The translations under genes were made by a program, and so were the position numbers. From NCBI GenBank assembly GCA_963789535.1, contig CAWBKU010000005.1, forward strand, positions 496,001 to 560,000: a stretch of DNA of 64,000 nucleotides, written 5' to 3'. The stretch comes from CAVXHQ01 sp963789535 (lineage in GTDB: Bacteria > Pseudomonadota > Alphaproteobacteria > Rhodobacterales > Rhodobacteraceae). The notes beneath the pieces are model-generated. The model made no database searches. It worked only from the letters and a program-made list of their open reading frames with translations, and had not been told where the DNA came from. Below are positions 54,892 to 63,379 of the stretch, in pieces; within the stretch, counting starts at the first letter, position 1; each line of letters opens with the position of its first letter.

Positions 54892-55691
54892 TGCGGACGC
54901 TGATCGTCATTCCGGCGCGCTATGCCTCGGTCCGCTATCCCGGCAAGCCGCTGATCCCTCTGACCGGGGCGGGCGGCACGGCGCGGACGCTGATCCGGCG
55001 GTCATGGGAGGCGGCGATGGCGGTGCCGGGCGCGGACCGGGTCGTCGTGGCGACCGACGATGCGCGTATCCGCGACGCCGCGACCGGGTTCGGCGCCGAG
55101 GTGGTGATGACCTCTGACGGCTGCCGCAACGGCACCGAGCGCTGCGCCGAGGCGCATGATACCCTCGGCGGCGACTTCGACATCGTGGTCAACCTGCAAG
55201 GCGACGCGCCGCTGACACCGCCCTGGTTCGTCGAGGATCTGGTGGCGGCGCTGGGCGCGCACCCCACGGCACAGGTCGCCACGCCGGTCTTGCGCACGGA
55301 CGGCGCGGCGCTCAACGGCTTCCTGCGGGACCGGCGGGCGGGTCGGGTCGGCGGGACGACGGCGGTTTTCGACGCGGACCGGAGCGCGCTCTACTTCTCG
55401 AAGGAGGTGATCCCCTTCACCGGCGCCAGCTATGCGGATGGGGACGAAACGCCGGTCTGGCACCATGTCGGCGTCTACGCCTACCGGCCCGCGGCGCTGA
55501 GCGCCTATTCGGGCTGGGCGACCGGCGCTCTCGAATCCCTCGAGGGCCTTGAACAACTGCGCTTTCTCGAGCGGTCGGTGCCGGTGCTGTGCGTCCCGGT
55601 CGACGCACGCGGGCGCAGGTTCTGGGAACTCAACAACCCTTCCGACGTGACCGTGATCGAGGCGATGATGCGCGACATGGGGCTGGACTGA
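54891..55691 (+). CDS. kdsB: 3-deoxy-manno-octulosonate cytidylyltransferase
   Basis: 266 residues. Motifs: IVIPARYASVRYPGKPL (CTP-binding), GVYAYR and FLERSVPVLCVPVDA, and the NLQGDAPL loop in the middle. It makes CMP-Kdo for LPS or capsule. Some members of this shape serve capsule gene clusters (KpsU). The coding run continues from cysQ without a gap. Confidence 0.93.
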   Translation: MRTLIVIPARYASVRYPGKPLIPLTGAGGTARTLIRRSWEAAMAVPGADRVVVATDDARIRDAATGFGAEVVMTSDGCRNGTERCAEAHDTLGGDFDIVVNLQGDAPLTPPWFVEDLVAALGAHPTAQVATPVLRTDGAALNGFLRDRRAGRVGGTTAVFDADRSALYFSKEVIPFTGASYADGDETPVWHHVGVYAYRPAALSAYSGWATGALESLEGLEQLRFLERSVPVLCVPVDARGRRFWELNNPSDVTVIEAMMRDMGLD

Positions 55692-55841
55692 CCGGGTTGC
55701 CACATTTCGGCGATATTTTCGGGGTCTGATCGCTTCGATGCGAATTTGCCGTCCCTCCCTCTGTGAAACGGCCTTCACAAGTGATATGTCCGAACGACCA
55801 CGCTGCGGCAGGCGACTCCCGCGCCGACCGATGGAGACGAA

Positions 55842-56735
55842 ATGAAGAAACGTGTGACCAAGGCCATCTTTCCCGTCGCGGGGATGGGCACGCGGTTCCT
55901 GCCGGCGACCAAATCGGTCCCCAAGGAAATCATGACCCTCGTCGACCGGCCGCTCATTCAGTACGCCATCGACGAGGCGCGCGCGGCAGGGATCAAAGAG
56001 TTCATTTTCGTCACCTCGCGCGGGAAATCCGCGCTCGAGGATTATTTCGACGTCGCCCCCGACCTCGAGAACAAGTTGCGCCGCGACGGCAAAGAAGACC
56101 TGCTCGAGATCCTTAAGTCCACCAACATGGATTCGGGCGCCATCGCCTATATGCGCCAGCACAAGCCGCTGGGCCTTGGCCACGCGGTCTGGTGCGCCCG
56201 CCGCCTTGTCGGCAACGAGCCCTTTGCGGTGATCCTGCCCGACGATGTGATCGCCGCCGAAAAGCCCTGTCTGGAACAGATGGTCGAGGCCCATGCCGAG
56301 ACCGGCGGCTGCGTCGTCGCCGCGATGGAGGTGTCCAAGGAACGGGTGTCGTCCTATGGCGTGCTCGACATCAAGGAGGACATGGGGTCGATCGTCTCGG
56401 TGCGCGGCATGGTGGAAAAGCCGCCCGCCGATGAGGCGCCGTCGAACCTCGCTGTCATCGGGCGCTATATCCTGACGCCAAAGGTCATGCAGAACCTCAA
56501 CCAGATCAAACCCTCGGCGGGGGGCGAGCTGCAACTGACCGATGCCATCGCGATGGAGATCGCCAAGGGGCGCGACGTGTTCGGGTTCCGGTTTCGGGGC
56601 GAGCGGTTCGATTGCGGATCGAAGGCCGGGTTCCTTCAGGCGACGGTGGCCTTCGGGCTGGCCCGGCCGGACCTCAGCGACGAATTCTCGGATTATCTGC
56701 GCGAGCTGGTCGCGATGCGGAACGCCGCGCAATAG
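55842..56735 (+). CDS. galU: UTP-glucose-1-phosphate uridylyltransferase
   Basis: 297 residues. Nucleotide-binding start FPVAGMGTRFLPATKSVPKEIMTLVDRPLIQYAIDE is intact; EDMGSIVSVRGMVEKP and RFRGERFDCGSKAGFLQA complete the GalU pattern. UDP-glucose serves polysaccharides and glycosylation. GGAGACGAA precedes ATG 55842. In a glycan region (kdsB upstream, glycosyltransferases downstream). Confidence 0.96.
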   Translation: MKKRVTKAIFPVAGMGTRFLPATKSVPKEIMTLVDRPLIQYAIDEARAAGIKEFIFVTSRGKSALEDYFDVAPDLENKLRRDGKEDLLEILKSTNMDSGAIAYMRQHKPLGLGHAVWCARRLVGNEPFAVILPDDVIAAEKPCLEQMVEAHAETGGCVVAAMEVSKERVSSYGVLDIKEDMGSIVSVRGMVEKPPADEAPSNLAVIGRYILTPKVMQNLNQIKPSAGGELQLTDAIAMEIAKGRDVFGFRFRGERFDCGSKAGFLQATVAFGLARPDLSDEFSDYLRELVAMRNAAQ

Positions 56736-56800
56736 GCCCGGCGCCGTCGCAATTCGCACCGCCGCCGCGCCCAGAGCGCGGCCCCGCTGCGCGCGGATGG

Positions 56801-57799
56801 CTGGCGTGGCGCCTGCGGTGGAAGCGGCGGCGGTTACTGTTTCGCATCTGGCGCAAACGCCGCGAGATCAGCGTGCGGCACGACCGGACGGGTGCCATTG
56901 CCCCCGGCGCGGTCCTTTGTTTCGTCACCCAGCGCAACGAGATCGACCGGTTGCCGCATTTCCTCGGGCATTACCGCGCGCTGGGCGTCGACCATTTCCT
57001 GATCGTCGACAACGAGAGCACCGACGGCAGCGCCGCGATGCTCGGCGCCGAACCCGACGTCTCGCTCTGGTCGACGGCCCACAGCTATCGCGCGTCGCGA
57101 TTCGGGATGGATTGGCTCGGCTGGCTCCACGTCGCGTACGGGCACGGGCACTGGTGCCTGACGGTGGACGCCGACGAATTGCTCATATTTCCGCGCCACG
57201 ATACCCATGGATTGCGCGGCCTGATCGGTGAGCTCGACATCGCCGGGCGGGATGCCATGGGGGCATTGATGCTCGACCTCTACCCCGAGGGGCCATTGAC
57301 TGCCGCGCCCCATCTGCCCGGCGACGACCCGTTGAAGGTGCTGACGCATTTCGATAGCGGCAATTACCGCGCCCGGCATCACGCCGTCTATGACAACCTC
57401 TATATCCAGGGCGGCGCACGCGCGCGGGCGTTCTTTGCCGCCGATCCGGCCCGCGCACCGACGCTGAACAAGGTGCCGCTGGTCCGCTGGAACCGCCGCT
57501 ATGCCTATGTCAGCTCGATGCACCAGATGTTGCCGCCCCGCCTGAACCGGGTGTTCCCGGCGCAGGATGTTGCGGGCCCCACCGGCGTCCTGCTGCATAC
57601 CAAGTTCCTGCCTGCCATCGCCGACCGGTCCGCAGAAGAGATGCGGCGCAAGGAGCATTTCGAGAACTCGGCCCTCTACGACGACTACTACCGCGCGCTG
57701 ACCCGCGACCCGGTTCTCTGGCACGAGGCGGCAGAGCGGTATCGCGACTGGCAACAGCTCGTCACGCTCGGCCTGATGGCGGATCCGGGGGCACGATAG
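56801..57799 (+). CDS. Glycosyltransferase family 2 (Glyco_tranf_2_4 type), start uncertain
   Basis: Open frame homologous to the next gene. Matching parts: IWRKRRE, AIAPGAVLCFVTQRNEIDRLPHFLGHYRALGVDHFLIVDNES, catalytic-type acidic motif LTVDADELLIF, GGARARAFFA and VLLHTKFL. No ATG/GTG/TTG codon is in frame between galU and residue 25; CTG 56801 gives the N terminus that aligns with the paralogue. Alternatives: ATG 56797 with one extra G (a frameshift in ATGG), GTG 56873, or ATG 56612 overlapping galU by 124 bases. Substrate unknown. Confidence 0.8.
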   Translation: MAWRLRWKRRRLLFRIWRKRREISVRHDRTGAIAPGAVLCFVTQRNEIDRLPHFLGHYRALGVDHFLIVDNESTDGSAAMLGAEPDVSLWSTAHSYRASRFGMDWLGWLHVAYGHGHWCLTVDADELLIFPRHDTHGLRGLIGELDIAGRDAMGALMLDLYPEGPLTAAPHLPGDDPLKVLTHFDSGNYRARHHAVYDNLYIQGGARARAFFAADPARAPTLNKVPLVRWNRRYAYVSSMHQMLPPRLNRVFPAQDVAGPTGVLLHTKFLPAIADRSAEEMRRKEHFENSALYDDYYRALTRDPVLWHEAAERYRDWQQLVTLGLMADPGAR

Positions 57800-57944
57800 T
57801 CTGCGGCGGTGTGTCCGCAGCACAATGCCTATCCACAAGCCACATTGTTTCCCCGTATCAAAGCTGGGAAAGCCTGTGTTAACCATGCGATGCTAGCAAA
57901 AAGGGCGCCGCGCAGGGGATCCACCGGCAGGCAAAGGGAGCGGT

Positions 57945-58955
57945 TTGGGCGTCTGGCAATCATACAAGCTGCGGCTGGTCCGGCGGAGGTATCAGTTCCG
58001 CGCCTGGCGCAAGCGGCGCGAATTGCGCAACGTCGTCGACCGCAGCCGCGCGGTGCGGCCCGGCGATATCCTGCTCTTTTGCACGTTCCGCAACGAGGAT
58101 GTGCGCCTGCCCTATTTCTTCGATTACTACCGCGCGCTGGGCGTCGACCACTTCTTTCTGGTGGACAACGACAGCGACGACGGCGGGCGGGACTATGCGG
58201 TGGGACAGCCCGACGTCTCGCTCTGGACGACGCCGGCGAGCTATCGCAAATCGCGGTTCGGGGTCGACTGGCTCAACTGGCTGCAACGCCGCCATGCGAT
58301 CGACCACTGGTCGTTGACCGTCGATCCGGACGAATTCTTCGTCTATCCGTTCTGCGACACGCGGCCGATCCGCGCGCTCACCGACTGGCTCGACGCGAGT
58401 GCGATCCGCTCGTTCGGGGCGATGTTGCTCGACATGTATCCCAAGGGGCCGATCGACGCGCAGCCCTATGCGCGCCATCAGGATCCCCTCGAGATCGCGG
58501 CATGGTTCGATGCCGGCAACTATGCCATCTCGAAGAACCACAAGTTCCGCAACCTGTGGATTCAGGGCGGCCCCCGGATGCGGATGTTCTTTGCAGATAC
58601 GCCGAAGAAGGCGCCGGCGCTGAACAAGACGCCGCTGGTGAAGTGGCGGCGCGAATACGTCTATGCCAGTTCGACGCATACCGTCCTGCCGCGCGGCCTC
58701 AACCTCGTCTACGACGAATGGGGCGGCGAAAAGGCGTCGGGCGTCCTCTTGCATACCAAGTTCCTCGACACGCTGGGCGTCAAGGCGCGCGAGGAGATCG
58801 AGCGCAATCAGCACTATGCCAAGGGCCGCGAATATGTCGCCTATGCCGCGGGCCTCGAGGGCAGCCCCGACATGTGGTGCAAGTGGAGCGAGAAATACAT
58901 CAACTGGCGCCAGTTGGAGATCCTCGGTCTCATGTCCAAGGGCAACTGGGCATGA
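57945..58955 (+). CDS. Glycosyltransferase family 2 (Glyco_tranf_2_4 type), paralogue
   Basis: 336 residues from TTG 57945 (GGGAG just upstream). It matches the preceding gene: FRAWRKRRELRNVVDR, DILLFCTFRNEDVRLPYFFDYYRALGVDHFFLVDNDSDDGG, LTVDPDEFFVY, GGPRMRMFFAD, VLLHTKFLDTLG. A probable glycan-building enzyme; acceptor and donor unknown. A small hairpin (CTGCGG/CCGCAG at 57801-57820) lies between the two paralogues. It overlaps the following gene by four bases. Confidence 0.88.
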   Translation: MGVWQSYKLRLVRRRYQFRAWRKRRELRNVVDRSRAVRPGDILLFCTFRNEDVRLPYFFDYYRALGVDHFFLVDNDSDDGGRDYAVGQPDVSLWTTPASYRKSRFGVDWLNWLQRRHAIDHWSLTVDPDEFFVYPFCDTRPIRALTDWLDASAIRSFGAMLLDMYPKGPIDAQPYARHQDPLEIAAWFDAGNYAISKNHKFRNLWIQGGPRMRMFFADTPKKAPALNKTPLVKWRREYVYASSTHTVLPRGLNLVYDEWGGEKASGVLLHTKFLDTLGVKAREEIERNQHYAKGREYVAYAAGLEGSPDMWCKWSEKYINWRQLEILGLMSKGNWA

Positions 58956-60655
58956 GCGTCGGGATCGTCCTGCTGGTGCACAACGAATTCGGCAGCGCCG
59001 AGCGCGTCATCCGTCACTGGGTCGCGGGCGGCTGTCCGGTTGTCGTGCACGTCGACAGGGCGGTGAGCCGGCGCACCTACGACGCCTTCGTCGGCAATCT
59101 GTCGGACCTGCCGACAGTCCGCTTCTCGCGGAGGTTCCGCTGCGAATGGGGCACCTGGGGCATCGTGGCGGCGACGCAGGCGGCCTCGGAAATGCTGCTG
59201 GCCGAGTTTGCGGACGTGCGGCAGGTCTACCTCGCCTCGGGCTCGTGCCTGCCGCTGCGCCCGGTACGCGAGTTGCGCGATTATCTCGATGCCCGCCCGA
59301 CAACCGATTTCATCGAGAGTGCGACGACGGCGGACGTGCCCTGGACGGTCGGCGGCCTCTCGGACGAGCGGTTCACGCTGCGGTTCCCGTTCTCGTGGAA
59401 GACGCAGCGCAGGCTCTTCGATGCTTACGTCGATCTGCAACGCAAGGTCCGCTATCGCCGCCGCATACCGCCCGGCCTCGTGCCGCATATGGGGTCGCAG
59501 TGGTGGTGTCTGACGCGCCGTACCCTGTCGGCGATCCTGTCAGACCCGGACCGCGCCACCTATGACGCCTATTTCAGCAAGGTCTGGATCCCCGACGAGA
59601 GCTATTTCCAGACCCTGTCGCGCCTCTATTCGCAGCAGATAGAAAGTCGGTCGCTGACCCTGTCCAAGTTCGATTTCCAGGGCAAGCCGCACATCTTCTA
59701 CGACGATCACCTGCCGCTGCTGCGGCGGTCCGATTGTTTCGTCGCCCGCAAGATCTGGCCGCGCGCGCACCGCCTCTACGCGGCGTTCCTCGATCCGGCC
59801 GCCTCGGGCGCGTCGGTCGCGGAACCGAACCCGGGCAAGATCGACCGGATTTTCTCGAAGGCGGTGGAGCGCCGGACGCGCGGCAGGCCGGGTCTCTATA
59901 TGCAAAGCCGCATGCCCAACGAGATGTGGGAGAACGGCGTCACCTCCTCACCCTATGCGGTGATGGAGGGGTTTGCAGAGCTGTTCGAGGATTTCGAGCC
60001 CTGGCTGGCGCGGACCACCGGCGTGCGGGTCCACGGCCACCTCTTTGCGCCCGAAAGGGTCGAATACGAGGGGCGGCAGGCGAGCTTTGCCGGTGCGCTG
60101 TCCGACAGTGCGAAGCTGCGGGATTATCAGGGGCGGATGTTCCTGACGAACCTGATCTGGAACACCCGGGGAGAGCGGCAATGCTTTCAGTTCGGACCCG
60201 CCGATGCCCAAGCCCTGAGCTGGGATCTCGCCAAGGATCCCAACGCCCACATCAACGTCATCTCGGGCGCCTGGGCGGTGCCGCTGTTCCAGTCGAACCG
60301 CAATTTCGCCGATCTGCGGATCGAGGCGGCGGCCCTGCAAAAGATCGAGGCCGAGCATCTGGTGGCGCTGCGCAGCCCCTGGGCCAAGGCGCGGATCCGG
60401 ATCTGGACGATGGCCGATTTCGTCGAGGCGCCGATGGAGGCCTTGCAGGCCGTGGTCGACACGACGGGAACGAAGGGTCTGCGCCGTCTGTCCGAGGTGC
60501 CGCGGATGGTCGACCTGACCGGCTTTGGCCAGTTCCTGCAAAACCTAAAGAACCAGGGGATGCACCCCTATCTGATGGGCGACTTTCCCGTCGATCCGGC
60601 GCCCGATAACGCCCAAAAGAGCAAGCCTGCACGCAAACCATATCTTATCCGGTAG
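58952..60655 (+). CDS. GT14-like glycosyltransferase with DUF5928 C-terminal domain
   Basis: 567 residues; ATG 58952 overlaps the previous stop. N-terminal half (about residues 1-260): GIVLLVHNEFGSAERVIRHWVAGGCPVVVHVDRAV, CEWGTWGIVAATQAASEMLL, YLASGSCLPLRPVRELRDYL, MGSQWWCLTRRTL, WIPDESYFQTL, matching beta-1,6-N-acetylglucosaminyltransferases (GT14). C-terminal half is the DUF5928 domain frequently found behind it in Rhodobacterales (WLARTTGVRVHGHLFAPERVEYEGR, LTNLIWNTRGERQCFQFGPAD). Function of the second half unknown. Confidence 0.9.
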   Translation: MSVGIVLLVHNEFGSAERVIRHWVAGGCPVVVHVDRAVSRRTYDAFVGNLSDLPTVRFSRRFRCEWGTWGIVAATQAASEMLLAEFADVRQVYLASGSCLPLRPVRELRDYLDARPTTDFIESATTADVPWTVGGLSDERFTLRFPFSWKTQRRLFDAYVDLQRKVRYRRRIPPGLVPHMGSQWWCLTRRTLSAILSDPDRATYDAYFSKVWIPDESYFQTLSRLYSQQIESRSLTLSKFDFQGKPHIFYDDHLPLLRRSDCFVARKIWPRAHRLYAAFLDPAASGASVAEPNPGKIDRIFSKAVERRTRGRPGLYMQSRMPNEMWENGVTSSPYAVMEGFAELFEDFEPWLARTTGVRVHGHLFAPERVEYEGRQASFAGALSDSAKLRDYQGRMFLTNLIWNTRGERQCFQFGPADAQALSWDLAKDPNAHINVISGAWAVPLFQSNRNFADLRIEAAALQKIEAEHLVALRSPWAKARIRIWTMADFVEAPMEALQAVVDTTGTKGLRRLSEVPRMVDLTGFGQFLQNLKNQGMHPYLMGDFPVDPAPDNAQKSKPARKPYLIR

Positions 60656-60658
60656 CAA

Positions 60659-62075
60659 ATGTCAGATTTCCACAGTTTCGTCGTCTTTGCCGAAATGCGC
60701 ACCGGCTCGAACTTTCCTCGAGGCGAACCTGAATGCGCTGGACGGCGTCACCTGCCACGGCGAGGCGTTCAATCCGCAGTTCATCGGCTATCCCAACAAG
60801 ACCGAGTGCCTCGGCATGACCCTCGACGCGCGCGAGGCTGACCCAGCCGCTTTGCTCGACCGGATCCGCGACGAGCATGGGGTGCTGGGGGGGTTTCGCT
60901 ATTTCTCGGGCCATGATCCGCGCGTTTTCGAGATGGTGGTGGGCGATCCGCGCTGTGCCAAGATCGTGCTGACCCGCAACCCGATCGAAAGCTATGTGAG
61001 CCGCAAGATCGCCGCCGCCACCGGACAGTGGAAGCTGACCAACGTCAAACACGTGCGTTCCGAGCAGGTGGTGTTCGAGGCCGCCGAGTTCGAGAGCCAT
61101 CTGACCAGGCATCAGGCGCGTCAGGTCGACCTGATGGGCGCGCTGCAACGCAGCGGGCAGACGGCGTTTTATGTCGATTACGAGGATTTGCAGGACGTCG
61201 GTGTCATGAACGGCCTCGCGTCGTGGCTGGGCGTGGCGTCGCGGCTCGACGGACTCGACAGGCAGTTGAAAAAGCAGAATCCCGAACCGCTCGAGGACAA
61301 GGTGGTGAACTTTGACGCGATGGAAGCCGCGCTGGCAAAGGCCGACCGCTTCAACCTGTCGCGCACCCCGAACTTCGAGCCGCGACGGGGGCCGGTGATC
61401 CCGACCTATGCCACCGCCGCCACCGCCGCGCTGCTCTATCTGCCGATCCGCTCGACGCCCGAGGCGCTGATCCACCGCTGGCTGGCGGCGGTCGATGGTG
61501 CACCGCCGGTGACGGGCTACAACCATCAGGGCCTGCGCAAGTGGAAGGCGGCACATCCGGGATTCCGTTCGTTCACCGTGCTGCGCCACCCCGTCGCGCG
61601 GATGCACGCCGCCTATTGCGAACGGATCGTGTCACTGGGCAAGGGCAGCTTTCCCGAAATCCGCGAGACGCTGCGCCGCACGTTCGACCTGCCACTGCCG
61701 AAGGGCGAGGTGGACGACAGCTATGACACCGCCGCGCACCGCGAGGGGTTCCTGCGGTTCCTGGCCTTCGTGAAGGCCAACCTCGGCGGCCAGACCGGCC
61801 TGCGCGCCGATCCGGCGTGGTCGACGCAGTTCGCGGTGTTGCAGGGCATGGCGAGCCATGTGTCGCCCGATCTGGTGATCCGCGAGGAGGATATGGCCGC
61901 CGAGCTGCCGCGCCTTGCCACACGGGTCGGTGCCGGAAGGGCGCCCGCCCCCGAAACCCCCAGCGACCCGCACGAAGAGGTGCTGGTGCGGATCTACGAT
62001 GCCGGTGTCGAGACCGCGACGCGCGACGCCATGGCGCGCGACTACGAGGCGTTCGGATATCGCGACTGGCGTTAG
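60659..62075 (+). pseudogene. Double-domain sulfotransferase, one-base frameshift near the start
   Basis: Starts at ATG 60659, three bases after the GT14/DUF5928 stop. MSDFHSFVVFAEMRTGSNF is a PAPS 5'-loop start; then one extra C at 60716-60717 breaks the frame, which corrected reads LEANLNALDGVTCHGEAF. Total length is 3n+1. The first half has the 3'-phosphate helix LTRNPIESYVSRKIA, the second half (after RRGPVIPTYATAATAALL) has a second one, LRHPVARMHAAYC, plus a family-2-like end (DAMARDYEAFGYRDW). Two sulfotransferase domains in one chain are unusual. Likely decorates the glycan made by its neighbours. Confidence 0.85.
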
Positions 62076-62078
62076 GGA

Positions 62079-62543
62079 TCACGCGGCCTGATTGGCCGTC
62101 CCGTCCGTCAGCAACATATAGAGTGTCGATTCGTCGGCATTCGCCCGCAGTTTTGCGCAGGTGCCGGCGTTGCGCAGCGTCCGCGAGACGACAGCGAGCG
62201 CCTTGAGGTGCTCGACGCCCGCATCGGCGGGGGCGAAGAGGGCGAACACCAGATCGACGGGCTGGCGGTCGACGGAATCGAAGTCGATCGGCTTTTCCAG
62301 CCGCACGAACAGGCCGCGCACCTTGTCGAGTTGCGCGAGCCGTGCGTGCGGCAGGGCCACGCCGTGGCCCACGCCGGTCGGACCCAGCGCCTCACGCTCC
62401 ATGAGCGCGTCGACGATGGTGCCTGCCTTGACGCCGAAACTGCCCTCGGCCATTTCGCCGATCTCGTGGAACAGGCGCTTCTTGCTCGTCCCCGAGGTCA
62501 TCGCCTTCACGTCCGAAGGGCCAAGGATCGTGCTGATCTGCAT
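62079..62543 (-). CDS. ptsN: PTS IIA-like nitrogen-regulatory protein PtsN
   Basis: 154 residues. The phosphorylated histidine is in GVALPHARLAQL, with GHGVALPHA as conserved core. The N-terminal half (SKKRLFHEIGEMAEGSFGV, VDALMEREALGPTGVG) is regular. PtsN links nitrogen PTS phosphorylation to potassium and carbon control. It follows hpf by 36 bases in the lptB-hpf-ptsN order. It converges on the sulfotransferase with three bases between stops. Confidence 0.95.
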   Translation of the reverse strand: MQISTILGPSDVKAMTSGTSKKRLFHEIGEMAEGSFGVKAGTIVDALMEREALGPTGVGHGVALPHARLAQLDKVRGLFVRLEKPIDFDSVDRQPVDLVFALFAPADAGVEHLKALAVVSRTLRNAGTCAKLRANADESTLYMLLTDGTANQAA

Positions 62544-62579
62544 GAAGCCGCGCTTCCTCTTCGCCTGACCGCCCGGGCG

Positions 62580-63146
62580 TCAGCGCGGGTCGACCCATCC
62601 GATATTTCCGTCATCGCGTCGATAGACGACGTTGATGCCGCTGTTCTTTTCGTTGCGGAAGACCAGGACCGAGGCGTGCGCCAGTTCCATCTGCATGACC
62701 GCCTCGCTGACCGACAGTTCCGGTATCTTTGCCTGCATCTCCGCCACGATCACCGGCGCATCGCCGCCGGACCCGTCGCCTTCGTCGTCGGTGGTCGCGG
62801 CGAGGCTATAGGCGACCGCGTCCGAAAGCTCAACCGGTTGCGACCGCGCTTTGTGGTGGTCCTTCAGGCGCCGTTTATAGCGGCGCAACTGCTTGTCCAT
62901 CTTCTCGCAGCAACTGTCGAACGCGGCATAGATCTCGGGGTCGCGGCCGCTGGCCTGCGCGGTGAGGCCGGTCGACAGATGCACCACGGTCTCGCAGACA
63001 TGCTCGTGACCAGATTTGGAGAACACGACGTAGACCTCGGTCGGACGCCCGGCATATTTGGCCAGCATCTCGTCGGTCTGGGTCTTTACATGGGCCTGTA
63101 GCGACTCACCGATGTCGATCTGTTTTCCGCTGATCTGATACCGCAT
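62580..63146 (-). CDS. hpf: Ribosome hibernation promoting factor (long form)
   Basis: 188 residues. Starts MRYQISGKQIDIGESLQAHVKTQ; the HPF/YfiA core includes EVYVVFSKSGHEHVCETVVHLSTG and DSCCEKMDKQLRRYKRRLKDH; the C-terminal dimerisation domain (VVAEMQAKIPELSVSEAVMQMELAHASVLVFRNEKNSGINVVYRRDDGNIGWVD) marks the long form. It makes inactive 100S ribosomes in slow growth. AAAGGAGG lies four bases before ATG 63146; in-frame upstream starts read into the leader. Confidence 0.96.
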   Translation of the reverse strand: MRYQISGKQIDIGESLQAHVKTQTDEMLAKYAGRPTEVYVVFSKSGHEHVCETVVHLSTGLTAQASGRDPEIYAAFDSCCEKMDKQLRRYKRRLKDHHKARSQPVELSDAVAYSLAATTDDEGDGSGGDAPVIVAEMQAKIPELSVSEAVMQMELAHASVLVFRNEKNSGINVVYRRDDGNIGWVDPR

Positions 63147-63268
63147 TCGGCCTCCTTTGGGGGTAAGTCGCCCGTGGGTGCGCGTCGTGGGCCGCGTTCG
63201 GACGGACGGGGGGGATGATGACGCGAAGCGGACCGACCGGTCGGCGGCGGACATGAACACTTCGCCCT

Positions 63269-63297
63269 CAGGAATCGTTTCCTGCAACCAGTGGTTG
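63269..63297. promoter_or_regulatory. Two adjacent palindromes in the hpf leader
   Basis: CAGGAA-TCGT-TTCCTG (63269-63284) immediately followed by CAACCA-G-TGGTTG (63285-63297). They lie 123-151 bases before the hpf start, in a 233-base gap between lptB and hpf. Operator role is a suggestion. Confidence 0.4.
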
Positions 63298-63379
63298 TGT
63301 CGCGCGCAACTGTCATCGCCGCTATCATCGCACCGACGGCCCCCCGGTTGTCAACTCTCCGCATCGGTGCGGCCAGGGA

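Noticed and set aside
56542..57231. Open frame of about 230 codons across the galU end and first glycosyltransferase
   Set aside because: Lies in a third frame without motifs; shadow of the two genes.
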